Below, one piece after another: positions 33,536 through 41,370 of a stretch of 64,000 nucleotides of DNA. The notes under the pieces are model-generated. The model did not search any database, was not told the origin of the DNA, and saw nothing but the letters and a program-made list of their open reading frames with translations. Numbering within the stretch: the first letter of the stretch is position 1; each line of letters opens with the position of its first letter. The position numbers and the translations under genes are program-made. The stretch is from positions 3,203,001-3,267,000 of the forward strand of contig NZ_BNED01000005.1 in NCBI RefSeq assembly GCF_016755875.1, in the 5' to 3' direction. This DNA comes from Streptomyces spororaveus (lineage in GTDB: Bacteria > Actinomycetota > Actinomycetes > Streptomycetales > Streptomycetaceae).

Positions 33536-34921
33536 TCAATTCTCGGGGAATACCCAGGGGTTGGGCTTGCACTGGATGCCGTCGATGTCGAGGGACTTGG
33601 TCTGCTGCTGCATGACCGGGGCGAGCGCGCCCGGAGTGCGGCAGTTGACGTGGTCGTGGCCGAGCCGGTGGCCGACCTCGTGGTTGATGAGCATCTGGCG
33701 GTAGGTGAACATCTGGTCCGGGCCGTAGGTCTCGGAGCCCTGGGCCCACCGGAAGGCGTTGATCATCACCCGCTCGGTCTTGGCCGAGTCGCAGGAGACG
33801 TTGCCGACGACGGTGTCGAGGTCGGACTTGGCGCACCACACCCCGGTGGTGCCAGGGCTCGCGAGGGTGATCACGAAGTCGGCCTCGCCGCCCGGTACGC
33901 GCTCGAAGGTCTTCGTACCGCCGTGGCCCCAGCTGCGGTTGTCGTTGAGGGTGCGGTGGACGGCCTCGGCGAAGAGCTGCGGGTCCAGGCCGAGGCCCTG
34001 TTCGACGTCGACCCGGTAGCGCACGACCTTGCCCTTGCCGGGGGCCTTGGCGACACCGGGCACGGTGTCGAAGGTCCCGGGCCCGGCGAGTTTCGCGTCG
34101 AGCGGCAGCTGCTGGGCCATCTTCTGCTCGTACGTCAGCTCCGGCTCGGGCGCGACCGCGGCCGGTGCGGCGGGCCCGGCGGGCGAGGCTCCCTGGGGCG
34201 TCGCACGGTCGTCCGAACGGGAGGCGCCCGCGTCGCCGCGGCTGTCGCCGACGGAGGCCTGCGCGCCGGACTTCTCGCCGTCCCCGTCCGAGGCCATCTG
34301 GCCGGCGACGACGACGGCGAGGACGGTGGTGACGGCCACGGCGGCCATGCCCGTGTACGTACGGACCTTGCGGCCGCGGCCGGGCGGCTCCTCGGCGGAA
34401 GCGTCGGCTTCGGCGTCGGCAGGGGCGTCGGCGGGGGCGTCGGCGGGCAGGACCGGATCGACGGGCTTGCGCGGACCGGGCACCCGGCGCTGCGCGCCGG
34501 TGGAGGCGAGGGGGTCTGGACCCGCGTCGAATGCGGCCGGCGGCGTCAGGGTGACCTGCGGGAAGCCCACCGCGGGGGTGCCGAAGGCCGGGGTGTCGGA
34601 GTCACGGAAGGCCGTGGGTGCCGGCGCGGTGGCGGTGGGCTCGTGCGGGCGCCGCACCCCGTGCCAGTCCCCGTACACCGAGTCGGGGCGGGCCCCCCAG
34701 GCGCCGCCGGACTCGTACTGCTGGGGGTGGCCCCCGGTCCGCGCGTCGGCGAAGGCCCGGTGGTCCTGGGACACGTACCCCTGGTGGGTGACGGTCGGTT
34801 CGGGCCAGTACCCGGCGGACGGTTCCTCGTACGGCAGCGGTGCGGGCTCCGGCTGCGGCCGGGCGGGTGCCGGAGCAGCGGCCGGAGCTGGGGCAGGCCC
34901 CTTGCGACTATGTCGTCCCAC
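33536..34921 (-). CDS. DUF3152 membrane-anchored zinc-metalloprotease-like protein
   Basis: A 461-residue protein. A long Pro/Ala-rich cytoplasmic N-terminus (about 1-180) is followed by one membrane helix (TGMAAVAVTTVLAVVVAGQM) and an extracellular Ser/Ala/Pro linker. The C-terminal DUF3152 domain has HEVGHRLGHDH (about 420), which matches the metzincin zinc motif HExxHxxGxxH. The domain ends PNPWVFPEN. Extracellular proteolysis is likely; the substrate is unknown. The counterpart in M. tuberculosis is Rv3207c (from memory), near a TetR gene and a DUF3107 gene as here. It starts at GTG 34921. Confidence 0.88.
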   Translation of the reverse strand: MGRHSRKGPAPAPAAAPAPARPQPEPAPLPYEEPSAGYWPEPTVTHQGYVSQDHRAFADARTGGHPQQYESGGAWGARPDSVYGDWHGVRRPHEPTATAPAPTAFRDSDTPAFGTPAVGFPQVTLTPPAAFDAGPDPLASTGAQRRVPGPRKPVDPVLPADAPADAPADAEADASAEEPPGRGRKVRTYTGMAAVAVTTVLAVVVAGQMASDGDGEKSGAQASVGDSRGDAGASRSDDRATPQGASPAGPAAPAAVAPEPELTYEQKMAQQLPLDAKLAGPGTFDTVPGVAKAPGKGKVVRYRVDVEQGLGLDPQLFAEAVHRTLNDNRSWGHGGTKTFERVPGGEADFVITLASPGTTGVWCAKSDLDTVVGNVSCDSAKTERVMINAFRWAQGSETYGPDQMFTYRQMLINHEVGHRLGHDHVNCRTPGALAPVMQQQTKSLDIDGIQCKPNPWVFPEN

Positions 34922-34926
34922 GGTCC

Positions 34927-35922
34927 TCAGCCTCTGCCGTCTTCGGTATTCCGGTCACTCTCGCCCGTTCCGGTGTCGTTCAGCAGCTCCCGGAAGGCGG
35001 TGGCCACCACCTCGGGGTACTCCATCATCGCCACGTGTCCGGCCTCGGGAACGCACAGCAGGCGCGAACCGCGGTAGGCCGCGGCCGCCTTGTGCGCCAT
35101 ACGGTACGAGACCAGTTGGTCCCGGCCACCGTAGACCAGCAGCGAGGGCGCGAGAACCCGCTGCGCCTGCCGCCACAGTCCGTGCTGGCCACCGAGGGTG
35201 TAGGCGTCGACGATGCCGCGCGAGGAGCGCGTCATCGCCTCCCAGAAGTACGGCAGGGCCATCCGCCGCTCCATCTCCTCCACGGCGTTGCGGAATCCCT
35301 CGGGTGTCACCCGGGAGGGGTCTCCGTAGCAGAGCTCCGTCACCCCCCGGGTGCGCTGTTCGGCGCTGAGCCCCTGGGTCAGCCGGTTGAAGAGCGCGGC
35401 CACCCCGGGCACGGCGAGCAGCGCGGTCGGCACGGCCGAACGCTGCACGCGCAGTTCGGGCAGGGCGGGCGAGACCAGGGTCAGGGTGCGCACGAGGTCG
35501 GGCCGGACGGCCGCGACGCGGGTGGAGACGGCGCCGCCGAGGGAGTTCCCGAACAGGTGCACCGGGCCGCGCCCGGCGGCGTCGAGGTGCCGGATGACGG
35601 CGCGGGCGAAAGCGGTGACGGAGTAGTCCCGGTCGGCGGGTGGTGGGGACCAGCCGAAGCCCGGCAGGTCCAGGGCCTCGCCGTCGACGGTGCCGGCCAG
35701 CCGGGCCATCAGGTCCGACCAGTTCTGCGAGGAACCGCCGAGTCCGTGCACGAACAGGGCGGGCGGCAGCCCGGCGCTCAGGGGCGGACGGGACCGGACG
35801 GCCAGTTCCAGGCCGGGCAGCGCGACGGTGCGCAACCGCTCCCCTTCAGCCACCCGGACTGCGCCCACCTGGGAGGACAGCTCGGTGGTGGACCGTACGC
35901 CCGGCAGCTCGGTCGATGACAT
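34927..35922 (-). CDS. Alpha/beta hydrolase
   Basis: A 331-residue alpha/beta-hydrolase-fold protein. It has an oxyanion HG (FVHGLGGSSQNW), nucleophile elbow GNSLGGAV with Ser near 125, an acidic residue in GGRDQLVS and a late His in EAGHVAMMEYP. Substrate unknown; related proteins hydrolyse esters, lactones or halides. Stop and next start are only 5 nt apart, so it is in an operon with the DUF3152 gene downstream. A -10 box TAACAT lies 7 nt before the ATG at 35922, implying a leaderless transcript. Confidence 0.88.
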   Translation of the reverse strand: MSSTELPGVRSTTELSSQVGAVRVAEGERLRTVALPGLELAVRSRPPLSAGLPPALFVHGLGGSSQNWSDLMARLAGTVDGEALDLPGFGWSPPPADRDYSVTAFARAVIRHLDAAGRGPVHLFGNSLGGAVSTRVAAVRPDLVRTLTLVSPALPELRVQRSAVPTALLAVPGVAALFNRLTQGLSAEQRTRGVTELCYGDPSRVTPEGFRNAVEEMERRMALPYFWEAMTRSSRGIVDAYTLGGQHGLWRQAQRVLAPSLLVYGGRDQLVSYRMAHKAAAAYRGSRLLCVPEAGHVAMMEYPEVVATAFRELLNDTGTGESDRNTEDGRG

Positions 35923-35929
35923 GCGGGCA

Positions 35930-35935
35930 ATGTTA
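35930..35935 (-). promoter_or_regulatory. -10 box for the alpha/beta hydrolase
   Basis: TAACAT on the minus strand, 7 nt before the ATG at 35922. No good -35 is apparent, though GGAAC occurs 18-22 nt upstream. Confidence 0.45.
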
Positions 35936-36054
35936 CGAGACGATCACGTTCCACTTCTTGTGTTCACGGTCACAAATTCAAGCGGATCCGCATAGCGGTG
36001 CCTCCGCGATCCTCCTAGGCTCGTAAGTGAGTACAAGGAAGCGAGGGGAGCGGC

Positions 36055-36270
36055 ATGACTGTCGACCCTGCGGAGCCGGACACCTTCCGGGAGCAGTTTC
36101 CGGAAGCCCTCGATCCTGAGGCGCCCGAGGCGGATGTGGCGGAGCAGCTGGCCGATCTCCGGCCGGATGAGGACGACCCGATCACCGCTCGCACGGTGGA
36201 AGGGGTCACGGACGGCGATGCCGTCGAGCAGGCGCGGGTGGTGCCGCTGGACGAGGACGACTACCGCTGA
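36055..36270 (+). CDS. Small acidic protein of unknown function
   Basis: A 71-residue, strongly acidic protein (about one third Asp/Glu) with no membrane segment or Cys. A strong Shine-Dalgarno GAGGGGAG precedes the ATG at 36055, and codon use has the G/C third-position bias of real genes. I recognise no family. It lies between the divergent hydrolase gene and the TetR gene. Confidence 0.7.
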   Translation: MTVDPAEPDTFREQFPEALDPEAPEADVAEQLADLRPDEDDPITARTVEGVTDGDAVEQARVVPLDEDDYR

Positions 36271-36371
36271 CCCCGCTGCCGGGCGGGCACCGGCCAAACC
36301 GCTGATCAAACCGCTGACCAGCACCTCCGGGTGGTCCGTACCGCGAGAAAAGTCGGATTGAACCCACCAGA

Positions 36372-36393
36372 TTCGGTTACCGAAAAGTACGAT
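36372..36393 (+). promoter_or_regulatory. Possible TetR operator and -10 box
   Basis: A 13-bp near-palindrome TTCGGTTACCGAA (36372-36384, arms of 5 bp) sits directly before a -10 box TACGAT (36388-36393) upstream of the TetR gene at 36444. Position would allow autorepression. No convincing -35 was found. Confidence 0.4.
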
Positions 36394-36443
36394 GGCGGCG
36401 CGGCGCAGAGCGCACTGTGTTCTTAGAGAAAGTGGGAGGCGGC

Positions 36444-37082
36444 GTGACAGCCATCGAGCAGACCGAGGCAGCGCGTCCGCGGGGCACGCGACTGCCGCGC
36501 CGGGCCCGGCGCAACCAGCTGCTGGGCGCGGCCCAGGAGGTTTTCGTCGCGCAGGGGTATCACGCGGCGGCCATGGACGACATCGCCGAGCGGGCCGGCG
36601 TCAGCAAGCCGGTGCTCTACCAGCACTTCCCCGGGAAGCTCGACCTGTACCTGGCTCTGCTGGACCAGCACTGCGAGGCCCTGCTGCTGGCGGTGCGCAC
36701 CGCCCTCGCGTCGACGACGGACAACAAGCTGCGCGTGGCGGCCACGATGGACGCCTACTTCGCGTACGTGGAGGAGGAAGGCGGCGCCTTCCGGCTGGTC
36801 TTCGAGTCCGACCTGACGAACGAGCCGGCGGTGCGCGAGCGCGTCGACCGCGTCTCGCTCCAGTGCGCCGAGGCCATCTCCGACGTCATCGCCGAGGACA
36901 CCGGCCTGTCCAAGGACGAGTCGATGCTGCTGGCCGTGGGCCTGGGCGGGGTTTCCCAGGTCGTGGCCCGCTACTGGCTCTCCAGCGAGAGCCCGGTCGC
37001 CCGGGAGACCGCGGTCGGCCTGCTGACCTCGCTGGCCTGGCGCGGTATCGCCGGCTTCCCGCTGCACGGCACGGAGGCCTGA
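36444..37082 (+). CDS. TetR-family transcriptional regulator
   Basis: A 212-residue regulator. The N-terminal helix-turn-helix is in RNQLLGAAQEVFVAQGYHAA and MDDIAERAGVSKPVLYQHF (about 25-75), with an all-helical ligand-binding domain after it. The GTG at 36444 has GGGAGG four bases upstream and is preferred over GTG 36417. The M. tuberculosis homologue would be Rv3208 (from memory), also next to a DUF3107 gene. Target genes are unknown; a palindrome at its own promoter suggests autoregulation. Confidence 0.92.
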   Translation: MTAIEQTEAARPRGTRLPRRARRNQLLGAAQEVFVAQGYHAAAMDDIAERAGVSKPVLYQHFPGKLDLYLALLDQHCEALLLAVRTALASTTDNKLRVAATMDAYFAYVEEEGGAFRLVFESDLTNEPAVRERVDRVSLQCAEAISDVIAEDTGLSKDESMLLAVGLGGVSQVVARYWLSSESPVARETAVGLLTSLAWRGIAGFPLHGTEA

Positions 37083-37246
37083 GGGGCCGGCTCGCGGCGG
37101 CGTCCTCGGCGCCGGCGGCCCTTGTCGGCCACCGCTGTTCGCTGCGAGCGTGTTCGCTCCGCGCGGTCCGCGTCCCCTCTCCGGGCTAATGTGGACCGCG
37201 TACGGCGCGGCTGATCGCGCGAACGGATCGTCGGAGGGACAAAGCC

Positions 37247-37474
37247 GTGGAGGTCAAGATCGGCGTGCAGCACGCACCCCGGGAGATCGTGCTGGAGAGC
37301 GACCTGAGCGCCGAGGAGCTGGAGAGCATCGTCACCGCCGCGCTGTCCGGCACCGCGCCGCTGCTGAGCCTCACCGACAACAAGGGCCGCAAGGTCCTGG
37401 TGCCGTCCGACCGCCTGTCGTATGTCGACCTGGGCGAGCCGAGCGTGCGCAAGGTGGGCTTCGGCGCGCTCTGA
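37247..37474 (+). CDS. DUF3107 small protein
   Basis: A 75-residue protein (VEVKIGVQHAPREIVLES...) of the DUF3107 family, widespread in actinobacteria and always small. The C-terminus PSVRKVGFGAL and the central SLTDNKGRKVLVPSD are conserved features. The structure is expected to be a compact alpha/beta fold; no biochemical role is established to my knowledge. It starts at GTG 37247 behind GGAGGG. It follows the TetR gene by 164 nt and ends at a strong terminator. Confidence 0.88.
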   Translation: MEVKIGVQHAPREIVLESDLSAEELESIVTAALSGTAPLLSLTDNKGRKVLVPSDRLSYVDLGEPSVRKVGFGAL

Positions 37475-37483
37475 GAACTGTTG

Positions 37484-37519
37484 GAAACGGCCCGGTGGTT
37501 GATCCCGCCGGGCCGTTTC
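37484..37519 (+). terminator. Rho-independent-like terminator after DUF3107
   Basis: A 12-bp perfect stem GAAACGGCCCGG/CCGGGCCGTTTC, arms 37484-37495 and 37508-37519, 12-nt loop, followed by TGTTTCTTCC, which is T-rich for this genome. Confidence 0.85.
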
Positions 37520-37583
37520 TGTTTCTTCCGCTTCGGGTAGGACCGCAGTGACCCGGTTTGCCCTGACGTATGGGAGAGACCTC

Positions 37584-37886
37584 ATGCTGCTGCTGGAAGT
37601 GCTCGGCTCCGCGCTCCTGGGCCTCGCCCTGTCCGCGACAGCCGCCCGGGTGCTCCCGCGCCGGTTGCCTTCCGCCAAAGTGGTGCTGGTCAGCGGGGTG
37701 CTGGGGGCGCTGTTCGGGGCGTATCTCACACACTTCGCGCTGGGGCCCGGTCACAACACCCTGACGGCGACGCTCATCGGCGCGGTGCTGGTGTCGGCCG
37801 TGGTCCTGTCCCTGCTGCTCCGTCCGGCCTCAGGGCCCCGCAGGCAGTCCCACAGGACTCCGTTTTCACTCCCGACGCGGGGCTGA
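37584..37886 (+). CDS. Small integral membrane protein
   Basis: A 100-residue protein with about three hydrophobic helices (LLEVLGSALLGLALSATAA, VVLVSGVLGALFGAYLTHF, TATLIGAVLVSAVVLSLLL) and a basic C-terminal tail. The frame opens at GTG 37548, but the ATG at 37584 is preferred because GGGAGAG lies 5 nt before it. No family recognised; it could be a transporter accessory or stress protein. Confidence 0.65.
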   Translation: MLLLEVLGSALLGLALSATAARVLPRRLPSAKVVLVSGVLGALFGAYLTHFALGPGHNTLTATLIGAVLVSAVVLSLLLRPASGPRRQSHRTPFSLPTRG

Positions 37887-38020
37887 CCGGGATCGTTGAA
37901 GGCGGCCGCCCGGCGTCTGGCGCCTGCCGCCCGACGCTCGGCACCTGATGTCCGCACCACGTACGCCGGCCCCGGCGCACGGTGTGTGCGCCGGGGCCGG
38001 CGGTGTGGAGCTCCGTGCGG

Positions 38021-38779
38021 TCAGGCGGCGAGGCCGAGGGCCGCCATCCGCTTGGTGTGCGCCTTGGTGATGCGGGTGAACATCTCGCCGACGGCCGCCA
38101 GGTCGAAACCGGCCGCCATCCCGTCGACGCCGCCGACCAGCATGGTCGAGAGCGCGTCGCGCTCGGCGACCACGCGCTGGGCCTGCGAGAGGGCCTCGCC
38201 CATCAGCCGGCGGGCCCACAGCGCGAGGCGGCCGCCGCAGCGCGGGTCCGCCTCGATCGCCGCGCGGACCTTCTCGACGGCGAAGTTGCCGTGACCGGTG
38301 TCGTCGAGCACGCCGAGCACCAGGGCCCGGGTGTCGGTGTCCAGGTGGGAGGCGACCTCGCGGTAGAAGTCACTGGCGATGGAGTCGCCGACGTAGGCCT
38401 TGACCAGGCCCTCCAGCCAGTCCGACGGCGCGGTCTGGCGGTGGAAGTCGTCGACGCCCTTCGCGAAGGGCTCCATGGCGGCGGTGGGCTCGACGTCGAT
38501 CGCCGCGAGCCGGTCCCGCAGCCGCTCGAAGTGGTGGAACTCGGCGGAGGCCATCGCGGCGAGCTCGGCCTTGTCGTCCAGGGTGGGCGCGAGCTTCGCG
38601 TCCTCCGCCAGGCGCTCGAAGGCCGCGAGCTCGCCGTACGCGAGCGCGCCGAGCAGGTCCACGACGGCGGCCCGGTACTGCGGCGAGGCAGAGGCAGCGG
38701 CCCAGTCCTGGGCGGCGATGCCCACGGCTCCGGCGGGGGCGCTGTCGTCGGCGGGAGAGGCGTTTTCTACGGTCGACAT
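38021..38779 (-). CDS. Ferritin-like fold protein
   Basis: A 252-residue, mostly helical protein. Helical segments contain regularly spaced Glu and His (LAEDAKLAPTLDDKAELA, ASAEFHHFERLRDRL, DDTGHGNFAVEKVRAAIE), as in ferritin-like four-helix bundles that bind a di-iron centre. The true substrate is unknown. The position before a DEAD-box gene matches Rv3210c in M. tuberculosis (from memory). The longer frame reading is discarded: ATG 38779 (MSTVENAS) follows a -10 box TATTGT by 7 nt, pointing to leaderless translation. Confidence 0.8.
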   Translation of the reverse strand: MSTVENASPADDSAPAGAVGIAAQDWAAASASPQYRAAVVDLLGALAYGELAAFERLAEDAKLAPTLDDKAELAAMASAEFHHFERLRDRLAAIDVEPTAAMEPFAKGVDDFHRQTAPSDWLEGLVKAYVGDSIASDFYREVASHLDTDTRALVLGVLDDTGHGNFAVEKVRAAIEADPRCGGRLALWARRLMGEALSQAQRVVAERDALSTMLVGGVDGMAAGFDLAAVGEMFTRITKAHTKRMAALGLAA

Positions 38780-38786
38780 GCTCCGC

Positions 38787-38792
38787 ACAATA
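38787..38792 (-). promoter_or_regulatory. -10 box for the ferritin-like gene
   Basis: TATTGT on the minus strand, 7 nt before the ATG at 38779. A TTGGAG 15 nt further upstream is a possible -35. Confidence 0.45.
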
Positions 38793-38894
38793 GCCCGCCG
38801 AATGGCCCTCCAAGGCACCACGCCGGTTGCTTGCCTGTCCAGCTAAACGCGCCTACCCGGTGAATTCACCCGACACAGCTGCGCGATTCCGGGG

Positions 38895-38900
38895 TACAGT
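38895..38900 (+). promoter_or_regulatory. -10 box for the DEAD-box helicase
   Basis: TACAGT on the plus strand. A start near 38907 would give about 250 nt of leader before the CTG at 39161. The -35 region is weak. Confidence 0.4.
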
Positions 38901-38909
38901 GGTAATGCG

Positions 38910-39014
38910 CCTGCCGAATACTCGGCGGGCCATCCGAATGAGGATGCCCGGTCGGTGGCCCGATCGGCTCCAACCGACCGCCCTCGGTGCGGTGCGTACG
39001 TTCATGCGTACCGC
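38910..39014 (+). promoter_or_regulatory. Structured 5' leader of the DEAD-box helicase gene
   Basis: Three stem-loops in a row: 38910-38929 (8 bp, ATAC loop), 38949-38980 (8 bp CGGTCGGT/ACCGACCG) and 38989-39014 (10 bp with two G-U pairs). They lie in the 381-nt gap 38780-39160, which otherwise holds the divergent promoters and no convincing gene. RNA helicase genes are often autoregulated through structured leaders. Confidence 0.5.
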
Positions 39015-39160
39015 CTCCCACGAGGGGCCCCCTCAGCGGCAGATGCGCTTGAGCGAAGGCTAGTGGTCCCGCGCAGCTTCGTACGTAGCAGTACTGCAAG
39101 CACGGCACGGTACGACCCCCCTCGCCGCCTCGCGCCGCGTCTCACAGAAGAGGCAGCACC

Positions 39161-41263
39161 CTGACTACGTTCCGAGACCTCGGGATCTTTCCCGAGACGG
39201 CCGAGGCCCTTGAGGCCGTCGGCATCGTGTCCCCCTTCCCGATCCAGGAGATGACCCTCCCCGTCGCCCTTTCCGGCACGGACGTCATCGGCCAGGCCAA
39301 GACCGGTACCGGCAAGACGCTCGGTTTCGGCCTTCCCCTGCTGGAGCGGGTCGTCGTCCCGGCGGACGTCGAGGCCGGCCGCGCCACCCCCGCGCAGCTG
39401 ACCGACGCCCCGCAGGCCCTCGTGGTGGTTCCGACCCGCGAGCTGTGCACCCAGGTCACCAACGACCTCCTGACCGCGGGCAAGGTCCGCAACGTCCGCG
39501 TCCTCGCCATATACGGCGGTCGCGCGTACGAGCCCCAGGTCGAGGCGCTCAAGAAGGGCGTCGACGTGATCGTCGGCACCCCGGGCCGCCTGCTGGACCT
39601 GGCCGGGCAGAAGAAGCTCGACCTCTCGCGCGTCAAGGCCCTCGTCCTGGACGAGGCCGACGAGATGCTCGACCTGGGCTTCCTGCCCGACGTCGAGAAG
39701 ATCATGGCGTACCTGCCCGCCAAGCGTCAGACGATGCTGTTCTCGGCGACCATGCCGGGCGCGGTCATCGGCCTGGCCCGCCGGTACATGACGCAGCCGA
39801 CGCACATCCGCGCCGTCTCCGAGGACGGCGAGGGCGCGACCGTCGCCAACATCACGCAGCACGTCTTCCGTGCGCACAACATGGACAAGCCGGAGCTCGT
39901 CTCCCGCATCCTGCAGGCCGAGGGCCGCGGCCTGGCCATGATCTTCTGCCGTACCAAGCGCACGGCGGCCGACATCGCCGAGCAGCTGGAGAAGCGCGGC
40001 TTCGCGTCCGGCGCCGTCCACGGCGACCTGGGCCAGGGTGCGCGCGAGCAGGCGCTGCGCGCCTTCCGCAACGGCAAGGTCGACGTGCTGGTGTGCACCG
40101 ACGTCGCCGCGCGCGGTATCGATGTCGAGGGTGTGACCCACGTCATCAACTACCAGACGCCGGAGGACGAGAAGACCTTCCTGCACCGCGTGGGCCGCAC
40201 CGGCCGCGCGGGCAACAAGGGCATCGCCGTCACCCTGGTCGACTGGGACGACATCCCGCGCTGGCAGCTGATCAACAAGGCGCTGGAGCTGGAGTTCCAC
40301 GACCCGGTCGAGACGTACTCCACGTCGCCGCACCTGTTCGAGCAGCTGAACATCCCGGCCGGCACCAAGGGCATCCTGCCGCGCGCCGAGCGCACGCGGG
40401 CCGGCCTGAAGGCCGAGAACCTGGAGGACCTGGGCGAGACCGGCGGCCGCGGTGGCCGTGGCGGCCGCTCCGGTCCGGCGGCCGCCGCCGTGGCGACCGA
40501 GGAGCGTCCGGCCCGTACCCGTACGCCGCGCCAGCGCCGCCGTACCCGGGGCGGGGCCGAGCTCGCCGAGGGCGCCGAGGCTCCGGCCGCGGTCACCCCG
40601 GTGGCGGACGCGCCGGCGGCTCCGGCCGCCGACGAGCCGCGCAGGCCGCGCCGCCGCCGTACCCGCGTCGCCGCGGTGCCGGCCCAGACCGCGGAGACCG
40701 CTCAGGCCGCTCCGGCCGCGGTGGCCGAGGCCCCCGTGGCCGCGGTGACCCCGGTCGCCGAGGAGGCCCCGGCCAAGCCGCGGCGCACCCGCACCCGCAA
40801 GGTCGTGGAGAGCGCCCCGGAGCCGGACTTCCAGATGGCCCCGCTCGTCGAGCCCGCGCCCGTCCGGGCACGGCGCCCGCGCAAGGTCGTGGTGACGACT
40901 CCGGAGCCGGACTTCCAGATGGCCCCGCCCGTCGAGCCCGTGAAGGCCCGGCGCACCCGCAAGGCCGCTGCCGCCCCGGCCGCCGCGGTGACCCCGGTCG
41001 CCGAGGCTCCCGCCGAGGAGGCTCCGGCCAAGCCGAAGCGGACCCGCACGCGGAAGGTCGCGGAGGCGGCTCCGGCCGCCGCCGAGACCGTCGAGGTGGC
41101 CGTCGCGGTGGCGGAGGAGGCTCCGGTCAAGCCGAAGCGGACCCGCACCCGCAAGGTCGCCGAGGCCGCTCCGGCCGCCGAGGCCGCCGCCGTGGCCGAG
41201 GAGGCCCCGGTCAAGCCGAAGCGCACCCGCACCCGCAAGGTCGCGGCCGCCCCGGAGGCCTGA
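39161..41263 (+). CDS. DEAD-box RNA helicase with Lys/Arg/Pro-rich tail, CTG start
   Basis: A 700-residue RhlE-like helicase. Its Q motif region begins FRDLGIFPETAEAL and ends PFPIQEMTLP. Motif I is AKTGTGKT, Ia PTREL, Ib TPGRLLDL, II DEAD, III SAT, and in the C-terminal domain IAEQLE, RGIDVEG, HRVGRTGRAG. From about residue 440 comes a 270-residue Ala/Pro/Glu tail with repeated KRTRTRKV blocks that likely bind RNA or ribosomes. No ATG, GTG or TTG lies between the in-frame stop at 39086 and GTG 39227, and 39227 would cut the Q motif; CTG 39161 has AGAAGAGG 7 nt upstream. It is expected to remodel RNA and ribosomes in stress or cold. Confidence 0.9.
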   Translation: MTTFRDLGIFPETAEALEAVGIVSPFPIQEMTLPVALSGTDVIGQAKTGTGKTLGFGLPLLERVVVPADVEAGRATPAQLTDAPQALVVVPTRELCTQVTNDLLTAGKVRNVRVLAIYGGRAYEPQVEALKKGVDVIVGTPGRLLDLAGQKKLDLSRVKALVLDEADEMLDLGFLPDVEKIMAYLPAKRQTMLFSATMPGAVIGLARRYMTQPTHIRAVSEDGEGATVANITQHVFRAHNMDKPELVSRILQAEGRGLAMIFCRTKRTAADIAEQLEKRGFASGAVHGDLGQGAREQALRAFRNGKVDVLVCTDVAARGIDVEGVTHVINYQTPEDEKTFLHRVGRTGRAGNKGIAVTLVDWDDIPRWQLINKALELEFHDPVETYSTSPHLFEQLNIPAGTKGILPRAERTRAGLKAENLEDLGETGGRGGRGGRSGPAAAAVATEERPARTRTPRQRRRTRGGAELAEGAEAPAAVTPVADAPAAPAADEPRRPRRRRTRVAAVPAQTAETAQAAPAAVAEAPVAAVTPVAEEAPAKPRRTRTRKVVESAPEPDFQMAPLVEPAPVRARRPRKVVVTTPEPDFQMAPPVEPVKARRTRKAAAAPAAAVTPVAEAPAEEAPAKPKRTRTRKVAEAAPAAAETVEVAVAVAEEAPVKPKRTRTRKVAEAAPAAEAAAVAEEAPVKPKRTRTRKVAAAPEA
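40750..41260 (+). repeat. Degenerate repeats encoding basic blocks in the helicase tail
   Basis: The tail repeats a unit of an Ala/Glu/Pro-rich spacer followed by KPRRTRTRKV, RRPRKV, RRTRKA or KPKRTRTRKV. At least six basic blocks occur; the last three units are close copies at both protein and DNA level, which suggests recent duplication and slippage. Confidence 0.7.
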
Positions 41264-41279
41264 GCCTCACGCAGCACCC

Positions 41280-41323
41280 GCCGATGGCCCCGATCCCCTT
41301 CCGAGGGGGCCGGGGCCATCGGC
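41280..41323. terminator. Hairpin terminator after the DEAD-box gene
   Basis: A 13-bp outer stem GCCGATGGCCCCG/CGGGGCCATCGGC (41280-41292 and 41311-41323) with an inner CCCCTT/AGGGG stem, 17 nt after the helicase stop. Confidence 0.8.
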
Positions 41324-41358
41324 CTGCCCGGGCCGTGCCGGGTACCCGTACGGGCCGG

Positions 41359-41364
41359 TAACCT
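41359..41364 (+). promoter_or_regulatory. -10 box for the alpha/beta hydrolase
   Basis: TAACCT, exactly 6 nt before the ATG at 41371; a leaderless-type promoter. Confidence 0.5.
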
Positions 41365-41370
41365 CGGGCC

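Noticed and set aside
31284..33704. An 806-codon plus-strand frame across the binding-protein gene
   Set aside because: Antisense shadow of the binding-protein lipoprotein gene, which has a signal peptide, lipobox and family motifs.
36392..37189. A 265-codon plus frame over the TetR gene
   Set aside because: Out-of-frame shadow of the TetR gene; Arg/Gly-rich and lacking any helix-turn-helix.
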